The position numbers were made by a program, and so were the translations under genes. This document shows positions 10,476 through 23,199 of a stretch of DNA of 64,000 bases, one piece after another. Within the stretch, counting starts at the first letter, position 1, and each line of letters opens with the position of its first letter. The stretch is from Neckera pumila (Eukaryota > Streptophyta > Bryopsida > Hypnales > Neckeraceae). The notes below the pieces were generated by a model that ran no database searches, had not been told where the DNA came from, and worked only from the letters and a program-made list of their open reading frames with translations. The stretch spans positions 16,058,001 to 16,122,000 of the forward strand of contig OZ018415.1 in assembly GCA_963969595.1 (NCBI GenBank), in the 5' to 3' direction.

Positions 10476-12110
10476 ATGATTAAGGACCAAACACCATATT
10501 TTGGCAACATAGCGATTTTGGGTAGCTCACTACAAATGGAAATTCTAATTTTTTTCTTTGAAATTTTCACACAAGATGTGCCCAAAGACTAGCTTCAAGG
10601 CTCAACAATTTTCATAGCTTTTGACTACATGGGTAAAAAATAATTGCATGATATATAATTTTTAGTCCTCAGTGGGCAACCCGGGCAGCTCAAAAAAATT
10701 CTTTAAAAATCATTTTTTTAAAAGATAAAAATTTAAAATTGGTTTTAGAGATTTATATACATTTGGAAAGCTTTAAGTCATTCCATTTGGATTAATGAGT
10801 CAAAAGTTATGAGGAGTTTCAATTTGAGGGTAGCTATGGAATCTCTACTCTAAAATAAACTTTGAAGTCCTTTATCTAACTCAATCTTCAATAATTTTGA
10901 AAAAAAATAAAAATAGTGGGTGTCGATTGTTTATTACAGCATTACAACCGTTGGGATTGGCATTTTTCAATTCCATAACAAAATTCTTGACAATCTCGTG
11001 TTTTGAGTCATTCTCTACCTCTTCCTGTTTACTATTTTTTTTCTATATGTTGTACAATCCAAATGATCTGAAATTTTTGAAGCATGTAGCCAACTTGCCT
11101 TGAAGAATGAATTCAAAAAGTAACCACAATTTTGGACATTTTTTCATACAAATGTGACCTTGTGAAGTGCAGCTGCCTGGATTTTGCAGGGACAAAAAAA
11201 GAATTCTTTCAACTCAAATAATAATATGTTGCAATCCACAATGTGGAAAATTTTGAAATTTTTTCCACATCTTCATAAACTAGTGTACTAAAAGATATTA
11301 TGGTTATATGTGTTCAAAAATGTTTTTTTCTAAAATTTGGTACTCGGAATAGAGATGGCAGTTTTGGAGCGATTTTGGTGAAAACATAGTCATAAACATT
11401 TAGGGGTTAATTAGATTGTATCATTCATGACAAAAAATTTGGACAAAAATGTGTTGATCCTACAACTTGTTATTCTCTATAATATATTGAAGAAATAAAT
11501 TGGAAATAAATATGAAATATTTTAACAAAAAAATTCCATATTTATACTTGAAAAAATCATAAAAAAAGAGGTAGAGTATGATTTAAAATACTAAATTGTT
11601 AGCAATTTAGTTACACAATTGAAAATTTCCAATGCCAATGCTGTAATGTTGTAATAAATAATCTAAATTCAATGTGTTGTTTTTTTGCAAATATTGCAAA
11701 TTGAATTAAATAAAGAACTTCAAGGTTCATTTTTGAGTAGAGATCCCTTACTTGCCTAGAAAACAAAACTTCTCATACCTTTTTCTTAGTACAAATGCAA
11801 TGATTCTAAGCTTTTGAAGTAAATATAAAATCAAGGAAACCAAGTTGAAATTTTTTATTCTTAAAAAAATGATTTTCTTTAGTTGCCCAAGTTGCCCACC
11901 AAGCAATTAAAGTTATATGGTATGCAATATCTTTTACTTTTACTGTCAAAAGTTACAAAAAACATTGCGGCTAGCTTGCAGATACTCTTTGACCACATAT
12001 TATGTGAAAATTTTGAAGAAAAACAAGAAAAACTCCATTTGTAATAAGTTGCATGCCCACAATTATTGCTAAGTTGCCAAAAAAACACAATTTGGTCCTC
12101 TAGGAGTTAA
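10476..12110. mobile_element. Non-coding AACCCCTAAAG-type element with inverted second arm
   Basis: 10476-11410 aligns along its length with 42261-43180, and in reverse orientation with 39855-40775. 11560-12110 is an inverted partial copy of 10490-11100, so the locus is one large imperfect inverted repeat. Both outer ends carry GGACCAAA followed by TTTTGGCAAC...TAGC. No coding sequence is seen. It is probably a non-autonomous DNA element or a nested pair of them. Confidence 0.6.
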
Positions 12111-12182
12111 AACACCACAGTTGCAATTCTATGCACAATGAAATTTTTATTAACTTAATTATTTGCAATTCGTTTCTTCTTA

Positions 12183-12541
12183 AAACTCAACAGACTTTGG
12201 TGACCATTTTGGCATAGTAAAATAAAGAACTTCAAAAAACTTTGAACTAGGAAAAGTTGATAAATCAAGTTAAACTTCATCTCCAAAAACTTGTTTGAGA
12301 TTTTAAGACTCCAATCAAAAGTTATGAAGAAATCTCAGAGAGGGGTTGGAAGGGACATTTTCTTTGACATTTTCAAACATCCTCTCTGAAATTAGTTCAT
12401 AACTTTTAATTGGAGTCTTAAAATCTCAAACAAATGTTTGGAGATGAAACTTCACTTGATTTACCAACTTATTCTAGCTCAAAGTTTTATGAAAAAATCT
12501 GTTTTCATATGCCTAAATGGCTGCCAAAGTCTGCTGAGTTA
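12183..12541. mobile_element. Foldback (MITE-like) element with arms of about 160 bp
   Basis: The left arm starts AACTCAACAGACTTTGG and the right arm ends with its near complement CCAAAGTCTGCTGAGTT. The arms stay complementary inward through GTTTGAGATTTTAAGACTCC and AAAAGTTATGAA, leaving a spacer of 25-40 bp. No coding sequence. Confidence 0.8.
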
Positions 12542-12575
12542 GAAAACACAAAATTCTAAATGCATAAGTAAGAAA

Positions 12576-12582
<7 letters not shown>

Positions 12583-12613
<31 letters not shown>
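12583..12613. repeat. (TA)n microsatellite
   Basis: An A-run followed by about 15 TA dinucleotides, directly before the SINE-like unit. It could be the degraded tail of a retroposon. Confidence 0.9.
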
Positions 12614-12616
<3 letters not shown>

Positions 12617-12780
12617 ACATGTGATTACAAGTGTGGTGTGTTGGTTACAGCCTTTGGTTACAAGCCCAAGATCTTGGGTTCAAATCCCATGGACGACCAG
12701 TGACTGCTAGGGGCCTAGGGCTGTCCAAAATTTTTGGGCATAGTGAAAAGTTTATTTTTTACTGCCCGAAAAAGAAGGGA
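12614..12780 (+). mobile_element. tRNA-derived SINE-like fragment
   Basis: A GTGTGGTGTGTTGGTTACAG segment resembles an RNA polymerase III box A. About 35 bp on, GGGTTCAAATCCCA matches box B with its T-arm pairing. The acceptor stem does not pair, so it is not a tRNA gene. An unrelated 3' body follows (CTGCTAGGGGCCTAGGG). Confidence 0.5.
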
Positions 12781-14097
12781 AAAAATAATTAATTACTAAT
12801 TAGTTTTTTTCCCTTGGAATTGACCAAATTGATAGAAATAATCAACAGATTTTAGTTGATGATCAACACAACCAAATCAAGAAAGAAAAAAAACTTTTCT
12901 GTTGATTTGGACGTAGAGTTTTCTACTAGTGTTTGAATGCAAAAGAACTTTATATCGTTTGGAAAGTAGATAAAGATGGTGCCTGAAAGAAAAATTGAAG
13001 TTGTTTAGAATCTATTATAATTTAGTCTTTTTTAAAGTCTTGTGGAATTTTTAAGAAGTATTGAAATAGAACTTTTTGGTTATAGAATATCCATTTTGTA
13101 GTGTTCATTGTAAATATAGAAGTATCCTGTATTAATCCATGAGGTAGATTTGTCTAATGGCCCCTTTCAATATAGGAGGAGCTTTAGTAAACACCTTCCC
13201 AAAAAATAGTGTTCCTAAATTCAACACTTGCCGTTGTTCAAGAATGAACTCTAATCTTGATTGTCTTCCATTTATTTTGCATACAAAGTTATTTCTTGGT
13301 AAAATAAATGGCTAAACTGTACATGATACTCTTAATCAATTGTAACAAAATAACCTTTGGTGAAGAATGAAATTGAGCTAGATTATAGCTTGTAATTGTT
13401 CACTTAAGCCTTTAAATACTACGTAGTAGGAGGTAGTCCATTTTTCTGAAATTGTAAAGATGTATGATAAAATAAAACTTAGAAGAATAAGATAATGGCA
13501 ATTTTCAAGCAACAATTATAAAATATTGTGATCCATACTAGACCATATCCATATGGGTAAACCACTTACTACACTAACCAGTGTTTTCTAATAAAGTTTG
13601 AAGCCAAAAACTAAAATCAAACTCCTTCTAAAATGGATTGTAGATTGAATATTTGTCATTTTTACAAAAGAAGTTATGTTCAAAAGGTGAAATTCTATTC
13701 ATAATAATTTCATAAGATTTTCAATCTATTTTGTCATTCAAGTTGTTTTTGAAGGGTCGTTTTTTGAACTGAAAAAGTTATTTTATAAGGCTAGACTTAC
13801 CAATAATCTTTAAATTATAGAATCTTTTCAAAGCAAAGTCTTTAGAATCTATGCAGTACAAATATTAAAGGACTAACACAAGAATCTTCAAAAAAATCAA
13901 TGGATGAAAAAACAATTTTTGTATGTTTGGGATGTGATTGCGTTAATCTGTTGGTTAAAATTGAATGCCTGGTCTTTAGGGGTTGATGCTCAAAATCTGA
14001 CAAAACTACAGCTGAAAACTTTCTTCTTCACTTCCAACCATTTTTTGCAAACAATTTCTCAACTTAGTGGCATTATTAATACCTTAAGTTTGGCAGT
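12781..14097. other. AT-rich, no gene seen
   Basis: No open frame with recognisable domains. TTTTCTACTAGTG at about 12914-12926 looks like an isolated CACTA-type end. Confidence 0.4.
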
Positions 14098-14122
14098 TGG
14101 TTGGTTGGTTGGTTGGTTGGTT
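14098..14122. repeat. (GGTT)n microsatellite
   Basis: About six tandem TTGG units. Confidence 0.9.
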
Positions 14123-15133
14123 TTGTTTGTTTTGTTACGTTGAGATCTCCCGGACCGTGCGTCCCCCGGCTGCATGCTTGGTACCTTCGGAAAGGTCTTG
14201 GCAAGGAGGGATGCACGGGCTTGGTTTCATGGCATTTGGACCTACAATGCGGAAGTTATTGAATTTTAAAGTATTCTTAAGGGTATTTGTGTTTTAGGAA
14301 TTTTTACTTCTGACTTATATTTCAAACGTTGAAATCATCAACCCTGAAGTGCTCCACCGTCCATATTTTGGTCAATGAAGAAAGGGCTTCAATCATGCAC
14401 TATTTCGTCCAACTAATTTCTCATGCATCCAATGCAATACTTGAATCTAGAAAAGACAACCTTCCTTAATGACCAAATTCGTGAAATTCCAGTAAATGAT
14501 ATTTCTGTACAAAGATATAAGAAAAAATGTGCAAAAAATTAAAAAAATATTGAGATGTTTAGGGATTAAACTCAAGTTCATATGGAACTTTTTGAATATT
14601 TTTAAGCATTTAAAAGGATTAACTTTTGAAGTGTTAGGCTTTTTTTCGTCAAAAATCCCTCAAAATTGTCATATTTAGTGCAAAGAGAAAAATGTTTAAA
14701 AATGGTATTTTTGGCATATCTAATTGTAGAATCTTGCAGTAGACTAGTATGAAAATATGAAGAAAAAAAATTCATACACTTTGACCACAAAGGTTGCAAG
14801 ATAAATGTGTTTAAAGTGAAGAAATTAAGATTTCTGGCACCCGTGGCAAATTTAAGTATGATTTTGAATCTTCTTAAATTAAAAACTTTGCACTACAAAA
14901 TTTGAAAACAAATTTTTTTATTATGAAGAATTGAGTTGAGAATATAAAAAAAATAGAAGTTAAAAAAAGCATATGTGATTTTTGTTCTTCAAAACTTGTT
15001 ATGTAGAAGAAGGTACATGATAGAAGGAAAAAACTACATCATTAATAGCTTTAAGATGGAATTAAAATACACTAGGAATAGTTTAAGCCTAGACTAACTA
15101 TAACTAGTCCTAGGCATAGTTAGTCCATTAGAA
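14123..15133. other. AT-rich repeat-derived sequence
   Basis: The 14630-14800 part (GCATATCTAATTGTAGAATCTT, interrupted similarity) resembles 46350-46480 and, inverted, 39920-40030, so it belongs to the dispersed non-coding repeats. No gene. Confidence 0.4.
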
Positions 15134-15437
15134 AAAATTTTAGGCCTCCAAAAGATTGCTCCACAGCCCTCTAAGGTACCCTAAAATTTGTTTTTTTGGA
15201 CTGAAAAATCATTTCTCCCCTATTCCTGCCCACCTAAAATTGTAGTGGCAGTGGCGCAAGAATCGAGTTTTTAAAAGTTTAAAACTTATTATAAATTTTT
15301 TTTTTTTAAATCTTGAAATTTGACGATTTTGGTGAGTAGTCAGCTTACTGCAACACTTTTTAAGAGTGGCTGACCAAGCTTTGAAATAGCTTGGTTTGTC
15401 ACTCTGAAGTAGCCCTCTGGAAGGCTGAAATTTTTGG
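15134..15437. mobile_element. Non-autonomous TIR element, copy 1
   Basis: The ends are related inverted repeats (AATTTTAGGCCTCC at the left, AGGCTGAAATTTTT at the right). The whole segment aligns with the reverse complement of 48897-49257, sharing ATTGCTCCACA-CCCTCTAA, TTGTAGTG-CA-TGGCGCAAGAATC and AAGCTT-AAATAGCTT blocks. Non-coding. Confidence 0.75.
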
Positions 15438-17342
15438 TAGTGCATATTTATATTATAACTATGGCTCCCAAGCACTAATTGAAAAAATATATATTTCTAA
15501 AAAGATAAAAAGCTTTTTTATCTTGCAAAAAGTTTCAAAAAGTTTCACTAAAATTTAAGCTTCTAAGAACTTGCCAAAATCCATTTTGTCCCTTGATGGA
15601 ACAATTGAATTTTAGAAGCTAATTTCAACCAGGAAACCTACCAAATAAAAATTAACCTTTTATTTCCAAAATGCCTTTGGAATTTCCTGAGCTTCTAGGA
15701 ATGTGCTCTAAATTGAAAAAAAAGTCAAATTTTTATAAGTTGTATCAATTCTTTTTGAATTGTAAAGGTATAAAAGCAAACTAGCCATGTTAGAGATTAC
15801 ATTAGACAAGAAAACACAACAGTATATCTTACGGATTGAAAGAATATAATGTTTGATCATGAGGGTGCTAAAACTGTGAAAGTGATTTGAAGTCTTTTAA
15901 TCCTCTTTTCACTTGTCAAATCTAAAAAGTTGGTCATCAGAAAAATACGAGGTTAAAGGGCCTAATATGCATAATCCCAACCAATTTATGACTTTTCAAA
16001 ATCTACTCTACAAGCTTTTAAAATGAATTTATAATGTGATTTTTTCTCAAAGCTCTAGTGTATTTGAAGTTCATTCCCAAGAGCCTTCAATACTACAGAA
16101 AGTCAAGATTGCAATGGACAACGTAATCTAGGTTTTGACTTCTTTTACAAAATCCAAGAAAATACTAGTATAGGAATTTTTTTCAAGGGAAAGGTTTAAT
16201 AAGTCTATCATTTATATGATTATTGTCACTTTTCAAATAGAATAATACTTAAAACTTGACAATACCTAGTTTTAGTGTCATAATTCACAAACTTTCTTAT
16301 TCTCAAGGATTTGAATTTCATTTTTAGTTGTTTATCAATGTATGTAGACACAATGTATGAAGTCCCAATCCTACATAATGCTCTACAAGGTGGTCAAATA
16401 GTCTGGTCAAAACTTTAGGTTTGGTCAAATTGTCTTATACAATGTATGATCTAGGACTTAATCAATTCCATGATAATACTTTGAAAATCTAACAAATAAT
16501 TCATAAATTATTCCTTTTTATATGTATTGGTCAAATTGTCTAGTAAGTGCTTGCCATGAACAATCCTAATGCAAATTGCCTAAGTCCGTCAATTCTAAGT
16601 CAAATTGTCTCAGTTAATGCAGAGTGGTGAGTTTAGGTGTTATACCTAAACTTTGTCTTTCTCCTTTAGCTTTTCTCCCATGTTTTTAGGTCAAATGGTC
16701 AGGTCAAATTGGTCCAAACCAACATTGGTTAATTCCCTAAATTTACACAAACATTGGAACAATTCAAAATTTGGACCAAACTTGTAAACCTAACATCAAA
16801 ACACTAAAGTGTGTAAACCATGGTCTATGGACCTATTAGCATGCACATGACCTATCACCATAGTCTGGTCCGTAAGGCCGTGCAAATCAGCCCAATACCA
16901 TGGCAGTAAGCCTAAAACCACGTATTCAACCTTAAACCATGCAATCTGCCCCTATGGGCGGTTTAAGGACCTAAAACCGTGGCTTGAACCTAAACCAAAG
17001 AGAATCAGCCCTAAGGCCATGGAAAGCAATCCAGCCTTGTTGTAAACTAAGGCTCAATCAAGAACTTTGATTTGGGGTATTATCAAGTCAATCAGTTTGA
17101 ATTTGGTTGGTATTTTTCAACTTCCTAATAAGATTAGAAGATGGAAATATAATACTTAAGGTATGTTCTTACTTGGCTATATGGAGGAGAGGTTTTAATA
17201 AATAAGAATCCCGCACTGTTTTCCAGGAAGACCCCTGGCACAGGCACAGGGTTTGTACATGGGTCCATACTACCACAGTATTCACACCAGAGGTAATACG
17301 CCTTTCCTGGCTTTTGTCAAATCTACCAGCAAGGCCGATAAG
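15438..17342. other. AT-rich, no gene; repeated GTCAAATTGTCT and ACCATG motifs
   Basis: 16380-16720 repeats GGTCAAATTGTC-like words about eight times. 16850-17040 repeats a loose unit of about 25 bp with ACCATGG and AAGCC. No coding or RNA gene recognised. Confidence 0.4.
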
Positions 17343-17648
17343 ACTACACTAAAAATGATATTTAGTGCTGGCAACACTAATTACGAACCTTGACACTAAA
17401 TATCATAAGTAAGTAACACTAAATCTAATTTCTAACACGAAATATGCTCTATGGTAAATCTGAAATCTGAAAAGGTTGACATTTAGTGTTAGAACACGTT
17501 AAAAAAATGAACTTGCAAAGGAAGCGGAGACGGCGCATTGAAGTCCAACACAACACTAAATCCGCTACAATTCAGATTTAATGTTGTGGCTGGTAGGGGG
17601 GTAAAACACTAAATGTCATACTACACTAAATATCATTTTTAGTGTAGT
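17343..17648. mobile_element. CACTA-like MITE with perfect 25-bp TIRs
   Basis: 17343-17367 and 17624-17648 are exact reverse complements over 25 bp (core CACTAAAAATGATATTTAG). CACTAAAT words recur inside the element on both strands, like subterminal transposase sites. No clear target duplication is seen. A relative lies at 33867-34056. Confidence 0.85.
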
Positions 17649-19322
17649 GGACAAGAGTGCGTGGTCACACCAAGTGCGTGGAGTTACATCCCAATCCCAA
17701 TCCCAATTTCGGCGGAGCTGTTATTTCTGTCACTGCCATTTCTCCCTGGAAATCTCTCCTTCAATGACTCTACTCTTCAACTAGTCATGCAAGTCCGTTT
17801 TCTTCTGTCACGCAGGGAATGCTTCGGTTTCCATTGAGAGCTTTGGCTTCCACATTTGTTGCAAAATTTGTCTGTGGGTTCGAGATTGGGGTTGAAGGTG
17901 ATGTGCGCTTAGGGTTTGTTCTCTCGTAATTGGACGCTCCACCGCTTGCTGGATTCACTTTTTTTTCTTGGGCGACTCCGAGCATTCCCTTGTTGTCGGC
18001 CTTTTCATTTGTTTGGACGCAGTACAACAAAAAAACGGGGGGTTGCTACGGTAGGACGGTGGTCATTCAGTCTCCTTGGTAGGTGCGTGTTCTTCTTTGT
18101 TTCAATTATGCTTGTTATTTTCTCAGAATGTGCCTTCAAAAACGCAATAGGCAATGGTCATCTCTCTCATTTTGTTTCAAGCGGTTTAATGTATATGCAC
18201 ACTCCATCGTTTCTTGTTTTCTAGAAGGATTGCATTGGTTGAAGTCTACTTGAAGGCTATTCTCTAAAATTATGTAGCCTGTTTCGGTTATCTTGTGTTT
18301 CTTTCACTGAGTAACTTTGCCTTCACGGCTCTGAGTGATGGACCCACCAGTTCGTTTGTATGCTTTGCAAGTTAGCAGTGATACTGACTCAGAAATCTCC
18401 TTTACGAATGGACTAGGTCCATGAGATTCGGCCAGCTACATTGGATCAATTTAATCGACTTGATGCCTTACTGTTCATTTTGCTGTATTCAGAACCACGA
18501 AATCTGATCCAGGGCTATTTGGGCTTGAATGAACGTGTATGCTCCTGGGTGGGCGTTCACTGATTCTTTTTTATCTTTGACTTCCACATACAAAATATAC
18601 TTTATGTAAATTTTAAAGTCTACGACATTTGGAAGCCAATTAGGGTTTAGGGTATTGGGATCAAATCAATCACGCTTTCATTTGCTTCTTCGTGATGTCT
18701 GCATCTTGTTTTTTCCTCAATTCATTGAGCCTGTACTGCAATTTCCACAGTTAATTTGTTTCAAAACATACAGAGGCTTTGATCGAATTTTGGTTTATAC
18801 TATGCTCAACCTGCGTTCATTTGTGTGGTGCATAGGTTCCTTTTCCCCGACTCTGAGGCCAAGTTGTCCATCGGCAACATTGCTGTCTGCTGACTTCTTT
18901 GTCACATTGATTGTTGCTGCAAACGTTCCGCAACTACACCGTCTTCACCCTCAGGTCAGTATTCATTCTTTTTCCCAATTATGATGAATCCATTTGTTTG
19001 GAAGGACTTCAATCAAGCCAAGTCCAATTCATTCAATACGTCTTTTAGAGGTCAGGAGGAAGGTCACTAACTCCTGTTTAATACTATAATTGTTGATGCT
19101 TAGAAAATCTTCCACTTCAAGCCATATTACCCGCTGAAGGAACACAATGGTTGTCCCCGACTTGTCTTTGGTCCGTGAACTGAAATTCTAGTGCACATGT
19201 CATATTCTTCTCCGTCTTCTTTTCATGATAAATTTTTTGCATATTCATTGACTTCAATTCATGCGAGCATATTCTGTCAATGTCTACAATAAGATGGCTT
19301 CAATTAAAGCCGTGACTGTGCA
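17649..19322. other. Possible 5' region of the Harbinger transposase; no gene called
   Basis: Less AT-rich than its neighbours, with short open frames on both strands but no domain. It could hold promoter and leader exons of the transposase. I cannot place a start or splice chain. Confidence 0.3.
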
Positions 19323-20540
19323 ATGTGCAGGAACGTGAAGAACCAGTCCTCTTTCTCTCTCAAGGGCATCATGGACAATGTTCTCGATGCACACTCAACG
19401 CTTACTCTCTCTGCTTGGCTTCTGTTGCAACTCTTGGCTGCACCTCAGGCTCACTATTTGGCCCCGCTTCCTGAAGAGGAGGGTGATGACATGGAGCCAC
19501 TGCGGGAAATGTTCAAAGAGTTGGAAGAACCCGTGCCTGACCAGCAGGCTACAGTGCGGACAACGTTACACAACTTCCGCCTTTGCACTACTTTTCATGT
19601 TTTCGATGAGGACCTTGGGTTTTGGGTTAAGCCCCAATCAACTACATGGTTTTCAAGATTTCTTTTAAGCGAATATGACAATACAAGATGGCTACAGATG
19701 TTTAGGATGACAAAACCAATTGTTTTTGCTTTTGCTGACATCCTGAGGCCACAACTTGAGAAGAAGGACACGAATTACCGATTGGCCATTCCCGTTGTCA
19801 TTCAAGTTGCTTGCACTTTATTTAAACTCTCTCATGGTGCATCGCTCTTCATTTGCAGTGAGATGTTCGCCATCGGCAAGAGCACTAAATCGACAATCTT
19901 GAGGCAGGTAGTACACGCCATCAACGATGCATTGAAACAAGAGATCAAGTTGCTTGCGACAAAACCAAGAGAAATTTTATGACTTGTGCAGCTTGCCTAG
20001 TGTAGTGGGGGCTGTTGACGGTACACATGTGCCCATATCAAAGCCACGACACGTACCTGCAGATTATTTCTACTTCAAATATGGTGGATATACTTTAAAT
20101 TGCCAAGCTATTCTGGATACTGACAAGCGTTTCATTGATTTGTATTTGGAAATGCTAGGGTCTACAAATGACTCTCGTGTCCTTCAACAATCGGTTTTGT
20201 ACAATTTAGCTACACACAACCGCTTCCTAGATGATGCAGAAGCATTCAATGGGTTTTCCCCTTATCTCATTGGTGATCTTGGAAACCCGTTGTTGCCGTG
20301 GCTCATGGTATTGCATCAGACATAAGACCACTTGTCTCTAGCATAGGGTCTTACAACAAAAAACTCAAAACGCGGTCGGTGTGTCATTGAAAACCCCTTC
20401 GCATACTGAAGCAAACTTTTAGGGAGTTACTTGTCAAAAGTGACTTGCATGTTGGTTTTATGCCAGATGTCATTCTTGCTTGTGCCATTTTGCATAACAT
20501 ACTTTTGGTCAATCGCATGAGCAAGTACAGAACCTCCTAG
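19323..20540 (+). pseudogene. PIF/Harbinger transposase (HARBI1-like, DDE_Tnp_4), decayed
   Basis: The first frame (19323-19982) carries the N-terminal part, e.g. RWLQMFRMTKPIVFAFADIL and MFAIGKSTKSTILRQVV, typical of HARBI1 proteins. A one-base frame change near 19950 leads to FYDLCSLPSVVGAVDGTH (first catalytic Asp) and GSTNDSRVL (second Asp), then YLIGDLGNPLLPWLM. A stop at about 20323 and further frame changes precede remnants CVIENPF (region of the catalytic Glu) and PDVILACAILHNI. The enzyme would cut and paste DNA with 3-bp TWA target duplications. The accessory SANT-like ORF lies downstream on the opposite strand, the normal partner in this superfamily. It is not functional as it stands. 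Confidence 0.85.
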
Positions 20541-21124
20541 AAGTTCTGAGGACTGAGGAACCGCATAGACAATTTCTTGATGAAGCTGCAAACCCTCCTG
20601 ATGAAGCTGCAGGTCCTCCTGCCGGGTTGGATAGACAAGTTCTTGATGAAGCTGCAGATCCTCTGCCGGACTGGAAGGAGTGAACGAGGTTGATGCTGTG
20701 GTTCATGCCACTTCAAAGCGGACTGACCTTGGGTTCTACCTTAGTAATCGGCGTGAAAGAAGGAGGTTTGTTTCCTTTCCTCTCCTCCCACTCCAACCTT
20801 CAGATTCTTGAAAGACATTGCAAATACATGATGAAAAGCCACGAGTGCCTATGACGTGAAAGGGAAAATACTCAAGGTCTTTGTGTCCTAAACTATTTTT
20901 TTATTTTTTTTGGAATTACATTGCAAAGGGGCGTTCATGCTTCCTTTGTACGATGTGCTGCAAATCGTTGCTACTATTTCGACTTCCTTTCTTTGTAAAG
21001 TTTTCCTTTTTTTTTTCTTTGTCATTAAAGATGCTAGGTACCTACCTATTGAGTGACAAAACCTACGTCAATGTACTCTTAGAAGAAGAATAACGTAATA
21101 TCATACTAATTGAAATCTACCCCA
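20541..21124. other. Spacer between transposase and accessory ORF
   Basis: 20575-20665 repeats GATGAAGCTGCA-containing units about three times. The rest is AT-rich with no gene. Confidence 0.35.
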
Positions 21125-21383
21125 TTAAATCCCCAAAAAACATGAAATGAACTCCAATGTCTTTCCTAATATTTTTTTTTCTTGCATCACCAACTTTTCT
21201 GCAGCCTGTAAGTAATGGAAGACATCATGTAGCTTATAGACTATCCTTGAACCATCTCCGTTGCATGCAGGGAGCAGGAGTGAATGCCACGGCCAGCTGC
21301 CAAATGCAGTGCAATAGGAAGAGTCAGGAGTCAGACAACATCCATTAAACTCCAGGCCTGTTGTAAGTGGAGGGAGCAGGATT

Positions 21384-23199
21384 TTATTTGGCATTTGATG
21401 TGGACGGTTCTGCAGGGAGATTGGTGCCTTCTTCTCCATGCACTTGGGGCACATGTGGCTCTTCATTGTGGCCGGCAGGTGAAGCATGGGCAATGGGGTG
21501 GGTGCTTGATGGGCGGGCTTCACGGGTTGGCAAAGAAGGTTTGCCATGAGAGGTTGGAGTGCCAGAAGGATAGAGGGGCTGGGCAGTAGTATTCTTGTCC
21601 GTTGGTGCCGCATGTGGCATGGTGGGCTGACCTTGACCTTTGATCATGTTCAAACTTGTACTCAAAACATGTGAAAGAGTGGCCAAGCAATTCACCATCT
21701 CCCCTTGCTTCAGTATGGAGAGTCGTGCATTTTCATTAGCTGCCGTTGAGGTCTCATACAATCTCCTATCTTTCTCGCGTTGGTACTCCATTTGTTCACT
21801 AAATAACTTTAGTTGAACCTCAATTTTGGAACGCTCCAAATCTTGACCTGATTGTGCTATGTCCTTCATATGTTGAGCCATGACTTCTCCGGTTGCTTTT
21901 GTCGCCTCAGCGATAACAATATGCCCAGAGACACTCTTCCGCCTCACTGTTGTGTTCCCAAGACGGCGATTCCATGTGGAAGTTGATGTATCGGATGAGC
22001 TTATCACATGAGGTAGGACACCTGGAGGCACACCACGGAAGGGCAAGGAACTTGGGGTTCCAGTGGAATGGGATGGTGCCGTTGCAGGTGATGGCGTGTA
22101 GGATGTCATGCGTGCTAACCACGAAGGTGTGAAATCGCCTGTAGTGTCTTTTGAGTCATTCATAGCCATGTCCAGCGTTCGGGAAGATTTTGGAGCTCTA
22201 CCAGTAGATATCCTCCTTCTACAATAATGATCCGGTTTTTTTTAGAGGGCACCGGTTTCATCCTTTTAACTCTGAAATTTTCTATTTTTTTGCCCCCCAT
22301 ATCAGTTTGTAACCGGCCTATTTCCTTCCAAGTGAAAATTTGAAAAGTGAAAATCCTCTAATGTCAAAAAATTGCCGGTATACGATCTAAAAAAGACATT
22401 ACATTCTTGGCAAGAATTGAACCTGGCATAGCCTTTCACCAACTGAAAGACAAGAATCCTCCCAGACCATGCAATATGGAGTTAAGGATGGTCATTGAAA
22501 AGGTTGCAGAAATCAAAGTTTAGGGTTCAGAATTTTCACCTTCTTCAAACGGCCCTCCCACCCCTCTTCTTCGGGTGCTCCCTTACGGCCAACTGGCTCT
22601 ATCCTCAGTTGGTCCCACTGACCCCTTTATGCAATACCCGGCCTCTTTATCCCAATACCGGACCTATCTTAACGCCGGATATGTGCCACATACGGTACAT
22701 GTATAGCAGCTAAAATCCTCCTTTTTACAAAACAAACCGGTTAAAATCCACCCTACTATAAATTGAGGCGGGTAAATTAACCCCCAAATTTTTATGTACA
22801 CCGGTTGATTGCCTATCTTATCAATTTTTCCTCCAGTTTTCCATCCTTCACTTTCAAAGCTCAACCGGTTTTTTTACCATTTCAACCGGCTAACTTTGTA
22901 TTAGCCGCCGGTTCTTCCCGGACATTGGCCATGTCTATAGGGTCATCCATGTCAAGTTCGCTATGATCCTCCTCTCCATGCTAACGTTTGCTTTGTTGAG
23001 GTTGGTAGTTGCTGTCATTTGGCGCTAGTGGGTCATGCACGTGCAAAGGTTGAATTTGGGGTCGATTTCCATACCATTCATGAATGGCGTGGAATATATC
23101 TTGAGCAAAATGGCGTGGTAAACCCTCTGTCTTGCGGTTGTCAAGGGAGAGTTGCCAATAGTCACGTGTATTTTGTCCCATCCTATTGAAGTAGTCCAC
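21384..23199 (-). pseudogene. Harbinger accessory protein (Myb/SANT-like), exons split, broken
   Basis: The 23199-22981 frame includes RDYWQLSLDNRKTEGLPRHF and IFHAIHEWYGNRPQIQP, the pattern of the trihelix/SANT-like protein that accompanies Harbinger transposases. A TAG follows. The 22169-21384 frame (extendable to about 22205 at a TTGTAG acceptor) is Ser/Thr-rich, then helical (KIEVQLKLFSEQMEYQREK, then NENARLSILKQGEMVN), like the coiled-coil C-terminal half of these proteins. Between them, 22230-22920 has repeated CCGGTT words and is probably an intron or an insertion. The protein normally binds element ends and helps the transposase. Its position next to the transposase supports the call. 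Confidence 0.6.

Noticed and set aside
12614..12690. tRNA gene
   Set aside because: Box A- and B-like motifs are present but the acceptor and D stems do not pair, and no valid anticodon loop forms.
9504..12926. Complete CACTA transposon between CACTACTACAAAA and TTTTCTACTAGTG
   Set aside because: The ends match only partly, there is no 3-bp target duplication and no transposase in between.
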